19,687 nucleotides of DNA from CAYQPF01 sp964419225 (GCA_964419225.1 CAYQPF010000094.1:1-19687); one strand, 5' to 3'. Counted from the first letter of the stretch, positions 8,093-15,962 are shown. Made by a program: numbers and translations. Notes: generated by a model not told the origin, from the letters alone.

Positions 8093-8881
8093 TTAAAAGT
8101 AGAAAGGATAGCCCATTTTCTTAAAGGCATCTTTTTGTTCTTTTAAGTATTTATCACCTAACTGTTCAAAACCGTTTTCTTTCTTAAAATTAATCAGGAA
8201 TTCATTTACCTGCTTTTGCAGATCGAGGTCTTCCTGTCTCATCCCTATAGCCCAATGTTCTTTCTGGAAGGGTTCAAGAATAGCAAGGGTAGTTTCCTGG
8301 TTCTTTTGCCAATGACTGTAAACAGACATTTGGTCATAAATAAAAGCCTGAGCTTTATTCTGAACAACTTCTAAGACACAGGAGGCTTCTTTGTCGAGAA
8401 CAAGTAGTTTTGCTCTTTTCAGATTGTTTGTTGCATATATATGTCCGGTTGTACCCTTTTTAACAGCTAATACAACATCAGGTTTGTCGCAATCAAGGAT
8501 TGATTTAATTTGAGTATTTTTGCCTACAAGGAGGCATAAGCCGGTCTGTAAATATGGGTCAGAAAAACTGATAGATTGAGCACGTTCTTTAGTCGCGGTC
8601 ATCGAAGAAATGATTAAATCTATCTTCTTTGTTTTGAGTGCCGGAATCAGTCCGTCAAAACTCATATTCTCGATTTTAACTTCTCTACCCAGGCTTTTAC
8701 CAAGAACATTTGCCAGATCAACACTAACACCTGTAGGAGTTCCCAGAGAATCGGTCATCTCAAAAGGTGGATAAGCCAATTCCATACCTACTATCAAGGT
8801 GTTGCTCTTAGCGACTTTTTGGGTACAAGATACCATTAGCAAAATAGCCAGTAAAACAAATAAAATTCTACCAAATTTCAT
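8093..8881 (-). CDS. Polar amino acid ABC transporter, substrate-binding lipoprotein
   Basis: A 262-residue periplasmic solute-binding protein of family 3. I place the start at the ATG at 8881, not the upstream ATG at 8893, because GGAGGT (8891-8886) overlaps the latter and is well placed for the former. The N-terminus is a lipoprotein signal with LMVSC, Cys19 being the likely lipid anchor. The -3 Met is less usual than Leu. Family 3 signatures are present: LAYPPFEM near the pocket, VDLANVLGKSLGREV, LIPALKTKKIDLIISSMTAT then KERAQSISFSDPYL (the Arg after Glu normally binds the substrate carboxylate), VKKGTTGHIYA and the Asp in AFIYDQMSVY. It heads the operon with the permease and ATPase. A perfect TTGACA (8949-8944) lies upstream on this strand, but a matching -10 box is poor. 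The ligand is an amino acid or similar small polar molecule, identity unknown. Confidence 0.92.
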   Translation of the reverse strand: MKFGRILFVLLAILLMVSCTQKVAKSNTLIVGMELAYPPFEMTDSLGTPTGVSVDLANVLGKSLGREVKIENMSFDGLIPALKTKKIDLIISSMTATKERAQSISFSDPYLQTGLCLLVGKNTQIKSILDCDKPDVVLAVKKGTTGHIYATNNLKRAKLLVLDKEASCVLEVVQNKAQAFIYDQMSVYSHWQKNQETTLAILEPFQKEHWAIGMRQEDLDLQKQVNEFLINFKKENGFEQLGDKYLKEQKDAFKKMGYPFYF

Positions 8882-9088
8882 TTTAACCTCCATTTATAAC
8901 AATGATTAATTCATCGATTGTACAGTAATAGAGGATTCTAAAATGTCAATGAAATAAATTATGAGAGCTATAGAAGAGAAATGAGAATCACATCACAATA
9001 CCGACTACAGGATTATTACTGATGAACACCAACAAGATAAAACAGAGATTCTAACCGGTCGGACTGGTCAGACAAGTCGGGGGAGAAC

Positions 9089-9133
9089 AACTCACCCCCG
9101 ACCCCTCTCTTGCAAAGAGAGGGGAGTGAAGAG
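9089..9133 (+). repeat. 45-bp hairpin repeat element, left copy
   Basis: The element begins AACTCACCCCCG and ends GAGTGAAGAG. Its core is a perfect 10-bp stem, CCCCTCTCTT (9102-9111) and AAGAGAGGGG (9115-9124), with a 3-nt loop. It matches the reverse complement of 9379-9423 at 42 of 45 positions by direct comparison. The high GC of the arms contrasts with the AT-rich surroundings. Confidence 0.9.
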
Positions 9134-9258
9134 GACGTCTGATGCTGATGAACACCAAGGGAGAAGAGGGGCATGTGCAAGGATTGAGTACATAGGATTT
9201 AGGAATGAGTCAAAAGAAAGAGAAATGATTGAAACCCGCAGGCAAATATTAAGGAGAA

Positions 9259-9306
9259 AGTAGGCAGGGTGCAGTCGGCAGTGTGCAGTAGACAGAGAGC
9301 AGTTAA
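9259..9306 (+). repeat. GCAGT/ACAGT-rich degenerate tandem tract, first copy
   Basis: GCAGT/GACAG units recur with 6-8 bp spacing. The last 27 bp (9280-9306) match 13089-13115 with three mismatches in the same orientation, so this is a dispersed repeat rather than chance low complexity. Confidence 0.75.
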
Positions 9307-9378
9307 AATGTAGGGGCAAATAATCATTTGTCCAAGTTGTTTCCCCTGATACCTTGTGATTGATGCCTGAAGCCTAAT

Positions 9379-9423
9379 CTTTTCACTCCCCTCTCTTTGC
9401 AATAGAGGGGCCGGGGGTGAGTT
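9379..9423 (-). repeat. 45-bp hairpin repeat element, right (inverted) copy
   Basis: This is the reverse complement of the element at 9089-9133, with three differences. Together they bracket 335 bp as inverted ends. The internal palindrome is slightly degraded (CTCTCTTTGCAATAGAG). Confidence 0.88.
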
Positions 9424-9557
9424 ATTGTACCCATTTAACACCTAACCTTGAAAAGCCTTTCGCCTTCTCTTTGCATTATTTGTGAAAATTCGTTTCTCAT
9501 TTGTGACCATTTGTGGTTAATCTCGAAAAGCACCTGAGTAGTTATCTTTGATTAATC

Positions 9558-9589
9558 TTGACTTTATTTTCATTTAAATCTTTTATAAT
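9558..9589 (+). promoter_or_regulatory. Possible promoter of the small membrane protein gene
   Basis: A perfect -10-like TATAAT at 9584-9589 lies 62 nt before the ATG. TTGACT at 9558-9563 resembles a -35 box, but the 20-nt spacer is longer than usual. The -10 match is the main support. Confidence 0.3.
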
Positions 9590-9650
9590 CAAAATCTTTT
9601 CAAACTGAGCTTTGAAAGATAATTGAGAAAAATAATTTATAGGAAGATTT

Positions 9651-10127
9651 ATGAAAATTGAAAAAGAATTTAGTATTTCTGGAAAACTAAAAGACTATGA
9701 TTCGACAACTTATGATCTGGAACATTACCTTAATCGCTTTCTGGAATTTAAAACTAAAAAAGACAATCAAAGTATTATATTCTCCCATTGGAGTGGAATA
9801 TTCAACAAATCTAATAACGAAGCCTTCAAAATAAATCGTGGAGTTTTAAATGTTATGGAGAATAATAACCAGGTGTTTGTTAGGCTGAAAACTGCTAATT
9901 ACATTTTTGAAATTATTGCATACATTGCTCTCTTCGCTATCCCTTTTTTTACTTATTTTACTTACACACACGAAACAAGCTTTCCTTGGTGGTTTATTCC
10001 CTGTTGGATGATTGGTGTAGAAGTAGTAACTTACTTTTTATTCAAAAAATCTTTAAATAAACAAACTGTTGAAATTGAAAATGAAGTCATTGAAATTTTG
10101 AAAAAGAATATGGATTCTCAATTATAA
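9651..10127 (+). CDS. Hypothetical membrane protein with two transmembrane helices
   Basis: I do not recognise this 158-residue protein. AGGAAG, a few bases before the ATG, gives a plausible start. Residues 1-82 are polar and mixed charge, with no signal peptide (IEKEFSISGKLKDYDS). Two hydrophobic helices follow at about 84-105 (IFEIIAYIALFAIPFFTYF) and 111-131 (FPWWFIPCWMIGVEVV). The tail 132-158 is charged and probably coiled or helical (NEVIEILKKN). The predicted layout is a cytoplasmic N-terminal domain, a helical hairpin and a cytoplasmic tail. It is flanked by repeats on both sides and lies 193 bp upstream of the NatA-like gene on the same strand. A link to that transporter is possible but unsupported by spacing. 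Codon use looks ordinary for the window. Confidence 0.7.
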   Translation: MKIEKEFSISGKLKDYDSTTYDLEHYLNRFLEFKTKKDNQSIIFSHWSGIFNKSNNEAFKINRGVLNVMENNNQVFVRLKTANYIFEIIAYIALFAIPFFTYFTYTHETSFPWWFIPCWMIGVEVVTYFLFKKSLNKQTVEIENEVIEILKKNMDSQL

Positions 10128-10179
10128 TGTGACATAAATTTTAATAAACGAATCGTTCAAAATAATACTATTTTAATTG

Positions 10180-10229
10180 TCCATATAGTCTATAAAGTCC
10201 ATCTAACTCTCAACTCTCAACTCCCAACC
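10180..10229. repeat. Two adjacent short tandem tracts: TCCATATAG-type (9 bp) and AACTCTC-type (7 bp)
   Basis: Three 9-bp units (TCCATATAG, TCTATAAAG, TCCATCTAA; 10180-10206) are relatives of the array at 6412-6474. They run into 7-bp units AACTCTC, AACTCTC, AACTCCC (10205-10225). AACTCTC-like sequence recurs beside the 151-bp elements near 19418 and 19595. The tract lies in the 193-bp spacer before the NatA-like gene. Confidence 0.75.
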
Positions 10230-10320
10230 AAATACACTTCATTCTTTTTACTTGCCAAAATTTACCAGTTTCATAACTTTATTCATTAGGTAAAAATATC
10301 AATTACAAGAGGTATTAGAT

Positions 10321-11088
10321 ATGATTCGTGTGGAGAATTTAACCAAAGAATTCATCCAGAAAGACGGAACCATGATGGCAGCAGTAGATCATTTATCTTT
10401 TGAAGCCAAAAATGGAGAGATTGTCAGTCTTCTGGGTGTGAACGGTGCTGGAAAGACTACCACCTTACGCATGCTTTCCACCGTCTTTATGCCAACATCT
10501 GGTACGGCATTTATCAATGGATTTGATGTTGTGAATGAACCCCAAAAAGCCAGATTGAATCTGGGCTTCCTCTCCGGAGATACTGGTCTGTACCGCCGTC
10601 TTACAGGAAGAGAATTCATCTCCTATTTCGGCAGACTGAATGGGGTCGAAGAAGACGTGATCAAATCCAGAATCAACAATATGGTCGATTTACTGGATAT
10701 GAGTTCTTTTATTGACAAGAGAATTGACTTTTTCTCCACTGGTATGAAACAAAAAGTTTCCATTGCCAGATCTATAATCCATGACCCTGCTGTCATGATC
10801 TTTGATGAACCAACATCAGGTCTGGATATCCTGACTGCCAGAAATATAGTAGCGTTCATCAGAAAGTGTAAAGAAGACGGTAAATGTGTTCTCTTCACAA
10901 CTCATATCATGCGCGAAGCTGAAAGAATCGCTGACCGGGTTATTATGATCCACAGAGGTAAAATTCTGGCCGAAGGAACCCTGGACTTCTTAAGAGAGCA
11001 AACAGACTGTAAAGATTTGGATGATATTTTTGTCCATTATGTGAATATTCAAAATGCTGAAGAAAAGGTGGCTGATCATGAATTTTAA
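10321..11088 (+). CDS. natA: NatA-type ABC transporter ATP-binding protein
   Basis: A 255-residue ATPase for an ABC-2 type exporter. Motifs: Walker A GVNGAGKT (39-46), the NatA/CcmA-like signature STGMKQKVSIAR (139-150, replacing LSGGQ), Walker B VMIFDEPTSGLD (D162, E163) and H-loop H195 in TTHIMREAERIADR. The STGMKQK signature and the next gene's VAGEKERGTLE motif support the NatA assignment. GAGGT at 10309-10313, 7 nt before the ATG, is the ribosome binding site. The stop overlaps the permease start by 11 nt (ATGAATTTTAA). The founding NatAB system exports Na+ in Bacillus, but homologues are widely annotated without proof of substrate, so sodium export is only a family label here. Confidence 0.88.
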   Translation: MIRVENLTKEFIQKDGTMMAAVDHLSFEAKNGEIVSLLGVNGAGKTTTLRMLSTVFMPTSGTAFINGFDVVNEPQKARLNLGFLSGDTGLYRRLTGREFISYFGRLNGVEEDVIKSRINNMVDLLDMSSFIDKRIDFFSTGMKQKVSIARSIIHDPAVMIFDEPTSGLDILTARNIVAFIRKCKEDGKCVLFTTHIMREAERIADRVIMIHRGKILAEGTLDFLREQTDCKDLDDIFVHYVNIQNAEEKVADHEF

Positions 11089-13090
11089 GAATATTTGGAT
11101 CGTGTTTAAAAAAGAATTCCTCGATGTTATTCGAGATAGAAGAACTTTAATGACTACATTCTTACTTCCCTTGATTTTATATCCTCTGTTAATGATCGGA
11201 CTTTCTTCTTTAATATCCCGTCAGGAAAAGAAGCTGGTGGAAAAGGGTGCTACTATTTACATTATTGATAAAGTGCAGGACGCTAATTCTCAAAAAATTA
11301 CTCAGGAATTTAGCAAGATTAAGAGTATCAAGGTGCACCCTCAGACAGATAAATATGAAGCAGTTTATAAGGAAAAGGGGATAAATACAATTATTGAAAT
11401 TACTGATTCTTTGAGCAGTCAGGGTTTTATAGTATATCACTTAAAAATCAAATACGATGCTGCAGATGAGCAAAGCCAGTTAGGCTGCGATATAATCAGT
11501 AAAAGAGCAATGGAATTGGAGAAAGTTTTTGTATCAATTAGATTAGTCAAATTGAACATTTCAGCAGAGATTTTGGACGCAGTAAAAACCAGCAAACAAA
11601 ATACAGCTTCTTCCCAGAAGATGTTGGGCTTTTTCTTAGGCAGGATGTTACCTTATTTCCTGATCATGATAATTCTAGGTGGATGTGCTTTTGTCTCTGC
11701 AGATCTTGTTGCCGGTGAGAAGGAAAGAGGAACCTTGGAAACGTTATTGATCAGTGGTGCCAACAGGATAGACTTGGTTATCGGGAAGTATCTGACAGTT
11801 ATTTCTGTATCTCTGATCTCGGTATTTGCCAATATTGTGAGTTTCTACTTGTCCTTTAAACAGATTATTGGGCAAAGTGGGACTGATGTTTCAGGTATTC
11901 AAATGCCGATGGACAGCTTTGTCCTGATTCTGGTAACGATGATTCCTCTGGCAACCTTATATGCCGCAATCCTGTTATCAATTTCTACATACTCCCGAAA
12001 CATGAAAGAAGCAAATACATATTTTACACCTTTGATGATGATCTCAATGATGTTATCAATGGTCAGTATGATTCCTGCCTTAGAACTGAATTTGGGTTTG
12101 GCCTTGATTCCTATAGTAAATATCGCCTTATTACTCAAGCAGATCATCATGAATGATTTTTCCTGGTCTTTGTATTTCGTTTGTGTAGGTTCTACAATAG
12201 TTTTGGATGTTTTAGCAGTGTTACTAACATTTAAACTCTTTAATACTGAAAGTATATTGTTTAGAACAGAGCAGGAACAAAGTTTCAAATCATTCACTAA
12301 AAACAAAAAAAATCTTTTTGACCCTCAGGTAGGTTTGATTTTCTTTATTATTCTACTGGCAGTTTTCTACTATGTCGGAATATCCTGGCAAGCCAAGGAT
12401 TTGGAAAAAGGTTTGATGAATACAGAACTTCTTCTCATTCTGCTTCCAACTGTACTTTTATTGAGACTTACCAAACAAAATGTTTCACAAGTCTTGAGAT
12501 TTAATAAGACTAATCCTCTCAACTATGTTTTAGTTGCATTCATGGCGTTCCCCATGTTTATTTTGGTAACTCTTATGGTTCAGGCCATCAATTTGATTTA
12601 TCCTTTCCCCGCTGATTATCTGCAGCAAATGAGCAAAATAGCAACTATCGGGAAAGATAATTATTGGAAAGCTATCTTCCTGATCGGTGTTCTACCTGGA
12701 ATTTGTGAAGAGATTATGTTCAGAGGCTATTTAATCAATACTTTCAAAAAGTACGGTTTTTGGGGAAGTATCATTATAACCGCTGTACTGTTTGCTACAT
12801 TCCATCTCGATATTTTCAGGTTTTTACCTGTTGCTATTCTGGGAATCTGGTTAGGCTGGTTATTACTTAGAACAAATACCATTTTCATCCCTATACTGGC
12901 TCACTTCCTGAATAATTCCATGGCAATTCTGATTCAACAGTATGGTCAGAACTATGATTTCATGAAATATATAATTTCTGGAGATAATATGAATTGGTGG
13001 ATTGCACTTCCTGCTGCAGCTATCCTGGCTATTTTGTATTATATATTCAATAAGGTTAACCCTGATAAGTGGACAGTGGACAGTAATTAG
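11078..13090 (+). CDS. natB: NatB-type ABC-2 permease fused to a CPBP (CAAX-like) intramembrane protease
   Basis: A 670-residue two-module membrane protein. The start is the ATG at 11078 (MNFKNIW), preceded by AGGTGG; the frame is open a little farther upstream but the natA overlap favours this ATG. Residues about 1-400 are an ABC-2 permease: a first helix near 25-45, a large external loop, then several helices with the NatB motif DLVAGEKERGTLETLLISG near 209-227. After a charged linker (about 395-420) more helices lead into a CPBP/Abi protease domain: motif 1 E544-E545-x3-R549 (CEEIMFRGYL), motif 2 FATFH576 and motif 3 H609-FLNN613. All proposed catalytic residues are present, so the protease is probably active or at least structurally complete. 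The substrate of either half is unknown. The last residues (DKWTVDSN) are encoded by a GACAGTG-type repeat that also supplies the stop codon. Confidence 0.9.
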   Translation: MNFKNIWIVFKKEFLDVIRDRRTLMTTFLLPLILYPLLMIGLSSLISRQEKKLVEKGATIYIIDKVQDANSQKITQEFSKIKSIKVHPQTDKYEAVYKEKGINTIIEITDSLSSQGFIVYHLKIKYDAADEQSQLGCDIISKRAMELEKVFVSIRLVKLNISAEILDAVKTSKQNTASSQKMLGFFLGRMLPYFLIMIILGGCAFVSADLVAGEKERGTLETLLISGANRIDLVIGKYLTVISVSLISVFANIVSFYLSFKQIIGQSGTDVSGIQMPMDSFVLILVTMIPLATLYAAILLSISTYSRNMKEANTYFTPLMMISMMLSMVSMIPALELNLGLALIPIVNIALLLKQIIMNDFSWSLYFVCVGSTIVLDVLAVLLTFKLFNTESILFRTEQEQSFKSFTKNKKNLFDPQVGLIFFIILLAVFYYVGISWQAKDLEKGLMNTELLLILLPTVLLLRLTKQNVSQVLRFNKTNPLNYVLVAFMAFPMFILVTLMVQAINLIYPFPADYLQQMSKIATIGKDNYWKAIFLIGVLPGICEEIMFRGYLINTFKKYGFWGSIIITAVLFATFHLDIFRFLPVAILGIWLGWLLLRTNTIFIPILAHFLNNSMAILIQQYGQNYDFMKYIISGDNMNWWIALPAAAILAILYYIFNKVNPDKWTVDSN

Positions 13091-13115
13091 TGTACAGTAG
13101 GCAGAGGGCAGTTAA
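13068..13115 (+). repeat. GACAGTG-type degenerate tandem tract overlapping a gene end
   Basis: AGTGGACAGTGGACAGTAAT and following ACAGT/GCAGAG units span 13068-13115. The first part is the last codons and stop of the permease-protease gene. The segment 13089-13115 matches 9280-9306 with three mismatches in 27 bp. Both copies are in the same orientation. Confidence 0.78.
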
Positions 13116-13186
13116 GGGAATTGGCTTGAAAATTGCCTTATTCATGAATAGAAATGATAAAAATGATAAATGATTTTGGAGGAGAA

Positions 13187-15670
13187 ATGAAACAAAGAGT
13201 ATTGCTCTTAGTAGTGATCCTGATCTTGTCTTTGTGTTCGCAGCTTATGGCTGAGAAGATGATTGTCAGAATTGACCAGCCTGATATGAAAACAGCTACT
13301 TATTTTCAGACCATGAACTATGATATAGCATCATATGTACCCAATAAGTATATAGATTTGGTAGTCGATGAACAGGAATACCAAATTCTAAAAGATAAGG
13401 GTTATAATCCTGTTGTGCACACAACCGAAAACGAGTTAAAGGCTAATCTGACTAGTAAGATTGCCGGATACCGTTCATATGAGGATGTTTACAATGAACT
13501 GCAGGAAAAGGAAATACTCTTCAGTGATTATTGCCGACTCTATAATATTGGAACAACCTGGGGCAAGATCTACGCTGATCAGGGTTATACGGCTTATAAC
13601 AATTACCAGCATGACATCTGGGCTTTAAAAGTTACAGACAACCCTGATGTTAATGAAGATGAACCAAAGATCTATATTTTCGGTGCTCATCATGCCAGAG
13701 AATTGATTTCTACCGAAGTTGCTATGGGTGTTCTTAACAATCTTCTCGAGAATTATAATTCTGATCCAACGATCTTAAATATTCTTAACAATGCAGAGAT
13801 CTGGTTTGTTCCAATCGTTAATCCCAATGGTCACGAAGTTGCCAATAATAGTCTTGATGTCTGGTGGAGAAAAAACCTGAGAGATAATAATGACAACCAA
13901 TCATTAAATATTGGAAACTATTCTATTGACGGAGTAGATCTGAACAGAAATTATGCTTGGGAATGGGGACTTGTCGGTGCTTCTGACAACTTTGAGGATG
14001 AAACTTATCATGGGCCAAATCCTATATCAGAACCGGAATTGGTGGCTTTGGATTCCCTGATGGCTGCAAACAGATTTGCTCTAGGCATTTCCTACCATAG
14101 TTACAGCGAGTTAGTTTTGTATCCTTTCGGTTATGCATTGAATGTATTATCCCCGGATGATGCTGCCATGGGACAATTAGCAACAGATATGGCTAATACT
14201 ATAACCGGTCAGAACGGGGGTCATTATACCCCTCAGCCGTCCTATGCTCTTTATCCCTGTATGGGTTCTCTCGATGATTATTCCTACGGAAAATATAGCA
14301 CTTTCTGCTATACCATCGAGTTGGCAACTCAGTTTATTCCTAACGGAAATCAGGTGGCTGGTATAGTAGAAAATAATATTCAAGCCTCAGAAATACTCTT
14401 TAACAGATTATTCAAATCGACCTTATCCGGACATATCAAAGATAGCAATGGTCTGCCTATTGTCGCAGAAGTGTATGTCCTGGGTGTTGATAATACCGGT
14501 GTACATAAAGATCCTTTTACTACTGAACCTCAGTTCGGCAGATATGATAAAATGCTGCAGCCTGGTACTTATACTGTGCAATACAGAAAATTCGGTTACC
14601 AAACCGTTACTGTAGAGAATATAGTCATTTCGTCAGATTCTGTTACTCATCAGGAAATTATTCTGGTTCCTGCTGAAACTCTTAATTTAACAGGTACTGT
14701 TTATGAATGGCCTTTGACTAATGTTTTACCTAATGCCCGAGTTATTTTTGTTAATACTCCTTATGATACCGTATTTACAGATGCTCAAGGTCAATTTGTG
14801 ATCGAAAATATCCCTCAGGGAGAATATACTGTCAGTATTGATTGTGAGGGTTACGGTCTTTATAAAAAAACCGTAAATATTACTTCCAGTTCTTTTGAAT
14901 TTTACTTAGCACCTGTGTATTCTACAGAAGATTTCGAAAGTAATTTTAACTGGATTACTACAGGTATGTGGGGGAGAAGCGTGAATTACTCCTACTCTCC
15001 AACACATTCTTTAGCCGATTCACCCACAGGATTTTATCAGGATAATTATCAAAGTACTGCTAAATATCCTGGGCCACTATCATTAGCTGGTGATACCTGG
15101 TCTGTCAGTGTTTCCTTTATGACCAAACTCGATCTCGAAAGCGGTTATGATTATTGCTATTTTGAAGTATCCACTGATAATTCAACCTGGGATGTAATAG
15201 ACACTTTCACTGGGACTTCAGATTGGCTCAAAAGAAATTATAATCTTGATAATTATCTTGAGGATAGCTCATTAAATTTCCGCTTCAGATTCTACTCAGA
15301 TCAGGGTGTAACACAAGATGGAATCTTTATCGATGACTTCAAGATCTATGTAGGTTTCGGTGTTCCTAACAATGATATCGTTACCCAGCCTGCACCTTTT
15401 GTACTGAAAGGTAATTACCCCAATCCTTTCAATCCTTCAACTACAATTGAGATGTATAATAATGTCCTTAAAAACACTAATATCAGTATCTATAATGTTA
15501 AGGGTGAATTGGTTAAAACCTTGCATAACGGAATGTTAAGCATAGGTAAACATCAGTTCAACTGGGAAGGCAAAGACAATTCTGCGAAAAAAGTCAGTTC
15601 TGGAATTTATTTCTATCAGGTACGCAATGCTGATTCAATTCAATCTCGCAAAATGGTCCTGATTAAGTGA
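13187..15670 (+). CDS. Secreted M14-family zinc carboxypeptidase with C-terminal sorting domain
   Basis: An 827-residue secreted metallocarboxypeptidase. The start is the ATG at 13187, after GGAGGAGA (13178-13185), rather than an in-frame ATG at 13154 that would place polar residues before the signal peptide. Signal peptide at about 1-20 (VLLLVVILILSLCSQLMA); a propeptide-like region follows. The M14 catalytic set is complete: zinc ligands H169-x-x-E172 (HARE) and H304 (SYHSYSE), substrate-binding R254 in DLNRNY, Y in SLDDYSYG (365 or 367) and general base E378 in CYTIELATQF. After about 410 come two carboxypeptidase-regulatory-like beta domains (413-497, 499-577), then a jelly-roll domain (about 580-728, SFMTKLDLES, GIFIDDFKIYVG). 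The tag from 744 (YPNPFNPSTTIE) to the end (KMVLIK) is FlgD-like. It probably trims C-terminal residues from extracellular peptides; residue preference is not evident. Confidence 0.93.
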   Translation: MKQRVLLLVVILILSLCSQLMAEKMIVRIDQPDMKTATYFQTMNYDIASYVPNKYIDLVVDEQEYQILKDKGYNPVVHTTENELKANLTSKIAGYRSYEDVYNELQEKEILFSDYCRLYNIGTTWGKIYADQGYTAYNNYQHDIWALKVTDNPDVNEDEPKIYIFGAHHARELISTEVAMGVLNNLLENYNSDPTILNILNNAEIWFVPIVNPNGHEVANNSLDVWWRKNLRDNNDNQSLNIGNYSIDGVDLNRNYAWEWGLVGASDNFEDETYHGPNPISEPELVALDSLMAANRFALGISYHSYSELVLYPFGYALNVLSPDDAAMGQLATDMANTITGQNGGHYTPQPSYALYPCMGSLDDYSYGKYSTFCYTIELATQFIPNGNQVAGIVENNIQASEILFNRLFKSTLSGHIKDSNGLPIVAEVYVLGVDNTGVHKDPFTTEPQFGRYDKMLQPGTYTVQYRKFGYQTVTVENIVISSDSVTHQEIILVPAETLNLTGTVYEWPLTNVLPNARVIFVNTPYDTVFTDAQGQFVIENIPQGEYTVSIDCEGYGLYKKTVNITSSSFEFYLAPVYSTEDFESNFNWITTGMWGRSVNYSYSPTHSLADSPTGFYQDNYQSTAKYPGPLSLAGDTWSVSVSFMTKLDLESGYDYCYFEVSTDNSTWDVIDTFTGTSDWLKRNYNLDNYLEDSSLNFRFRFYSDQGVTQDGIFIDDFKIYVGFGVPNNDIVTQPAPFVLKGNYPNPFNPSTTIEMYNNVLKNTNISIYNVKGELVKTLHNGMLSIGKHQFNWEGKDNSAKKVSSGIYFYQVRNADSIQSRKMVLIK

Positions 15671-15705
15671 GGAATAGCGTCCAGCATATTTGATGGTATT
15701 TATAG

Positions 15706-15733
15706 TAGGGGCAGACCTATGTGTCTGCCCTTA
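15706..15733 (+). terminator. Hairpin downstream of the carboxypeptidase gene
   Basis: GGGCAGAC-type stem: 15706-15716 pairs with 15723-15733 (core GCAGAC/GTCTGC plus flanking GG/CC, one G-T pair) around a 6-nt loop. It begins 36 nt after the stop. Only TTA follows, so the T tract is poor. A similar GGGGCAAAT...ATTTGTCC hairpin sits at 9313-9333, so this may be a dispersed hairpin repeat that doubles as a terminator. Confidence 0.45.
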
Positions 15734-15783
15734 TGTATTAATCACAAAAATTATCAATTTTAAAATACCAAAACTACTCTGAT

Positions 15784-15934
15784 AACCCTATCCTAAATCC
15801 TTTCCCTTAAAAGGGCAAGGACTTGTCAAAAAAGCTTTGCTTTTTAATCTGCACAATATTCCTTCAGCAGATTACATCACCTGCCTTCACTCCCTTCCCT
15901 TATTAAAAGGGAAGGGTCGGGGATGGGTTGTCGA
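15784..15934 (+). repeat. 151-bp inverted-repeat (MITE-like) element, copy A
   Basis: The element starts AACCCTATCC and ends GGATGGGTTGTCGA, so the ends are imperfect inverted repeats. Internally it has CCCTT..AAGGG near the left end and a 10-bp stem CCCTTCCCTT...AAGGGAAGGG near the right. It matches 19443-19593 over its full 151 bp with scattered substitutions and two compensating 1-bp indels. It sits between the convergent carboxypeptidase and acetyltransferase genes and has no coding capacity. Confidence 0.9.
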
Positions 15935-15962
15935 AATCATTCTCCCAACCTAATACTAAACC

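Larger units (their letters stand above)
8882..9650. other. Gene-free, repeat-dense spacer of about 770 bp
   Basis: No credible gene is seen; open frames here translate repeat sequence. Contents in order: a 14-bp direct repeat CTGATGAACACCAA at 9019-9032 and 9145-9158; a GGTCGGACTGGTCAGAC-like tract at about 9056-9080; an inverted pair of 45-bp elements (9089-9133 and 9379-9423); a GCAGT-rich tract (9259-9306); a hairpin-like GGGGCAAAT...ATTTGTCC (9313-9333); and three ATTTGTG units (9478, 9499, 9509). The last 100 bp before the next gene are plain AT-rich promoter-like sequence. Confidence 0.7.

Noticed and set aside
8882..8893. Start of the binding protein at the ATG at 8893
   Set aside because: The Shine-Dalgarno GGAGGT overlaps that codon and is correctly spaced for the ATG at 8881, which also gives a compact lipoprotein signal.
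9092..9441. Two overlapping minus-strand open frames (9092-9319 and 9199-9441) of 75-80 codons
   Set aside because: They translate the inverted 45-bp elements and the GCAGT tract (Cys- and Leu-rich low-complexity protein), with no ribosome binding site or domain.
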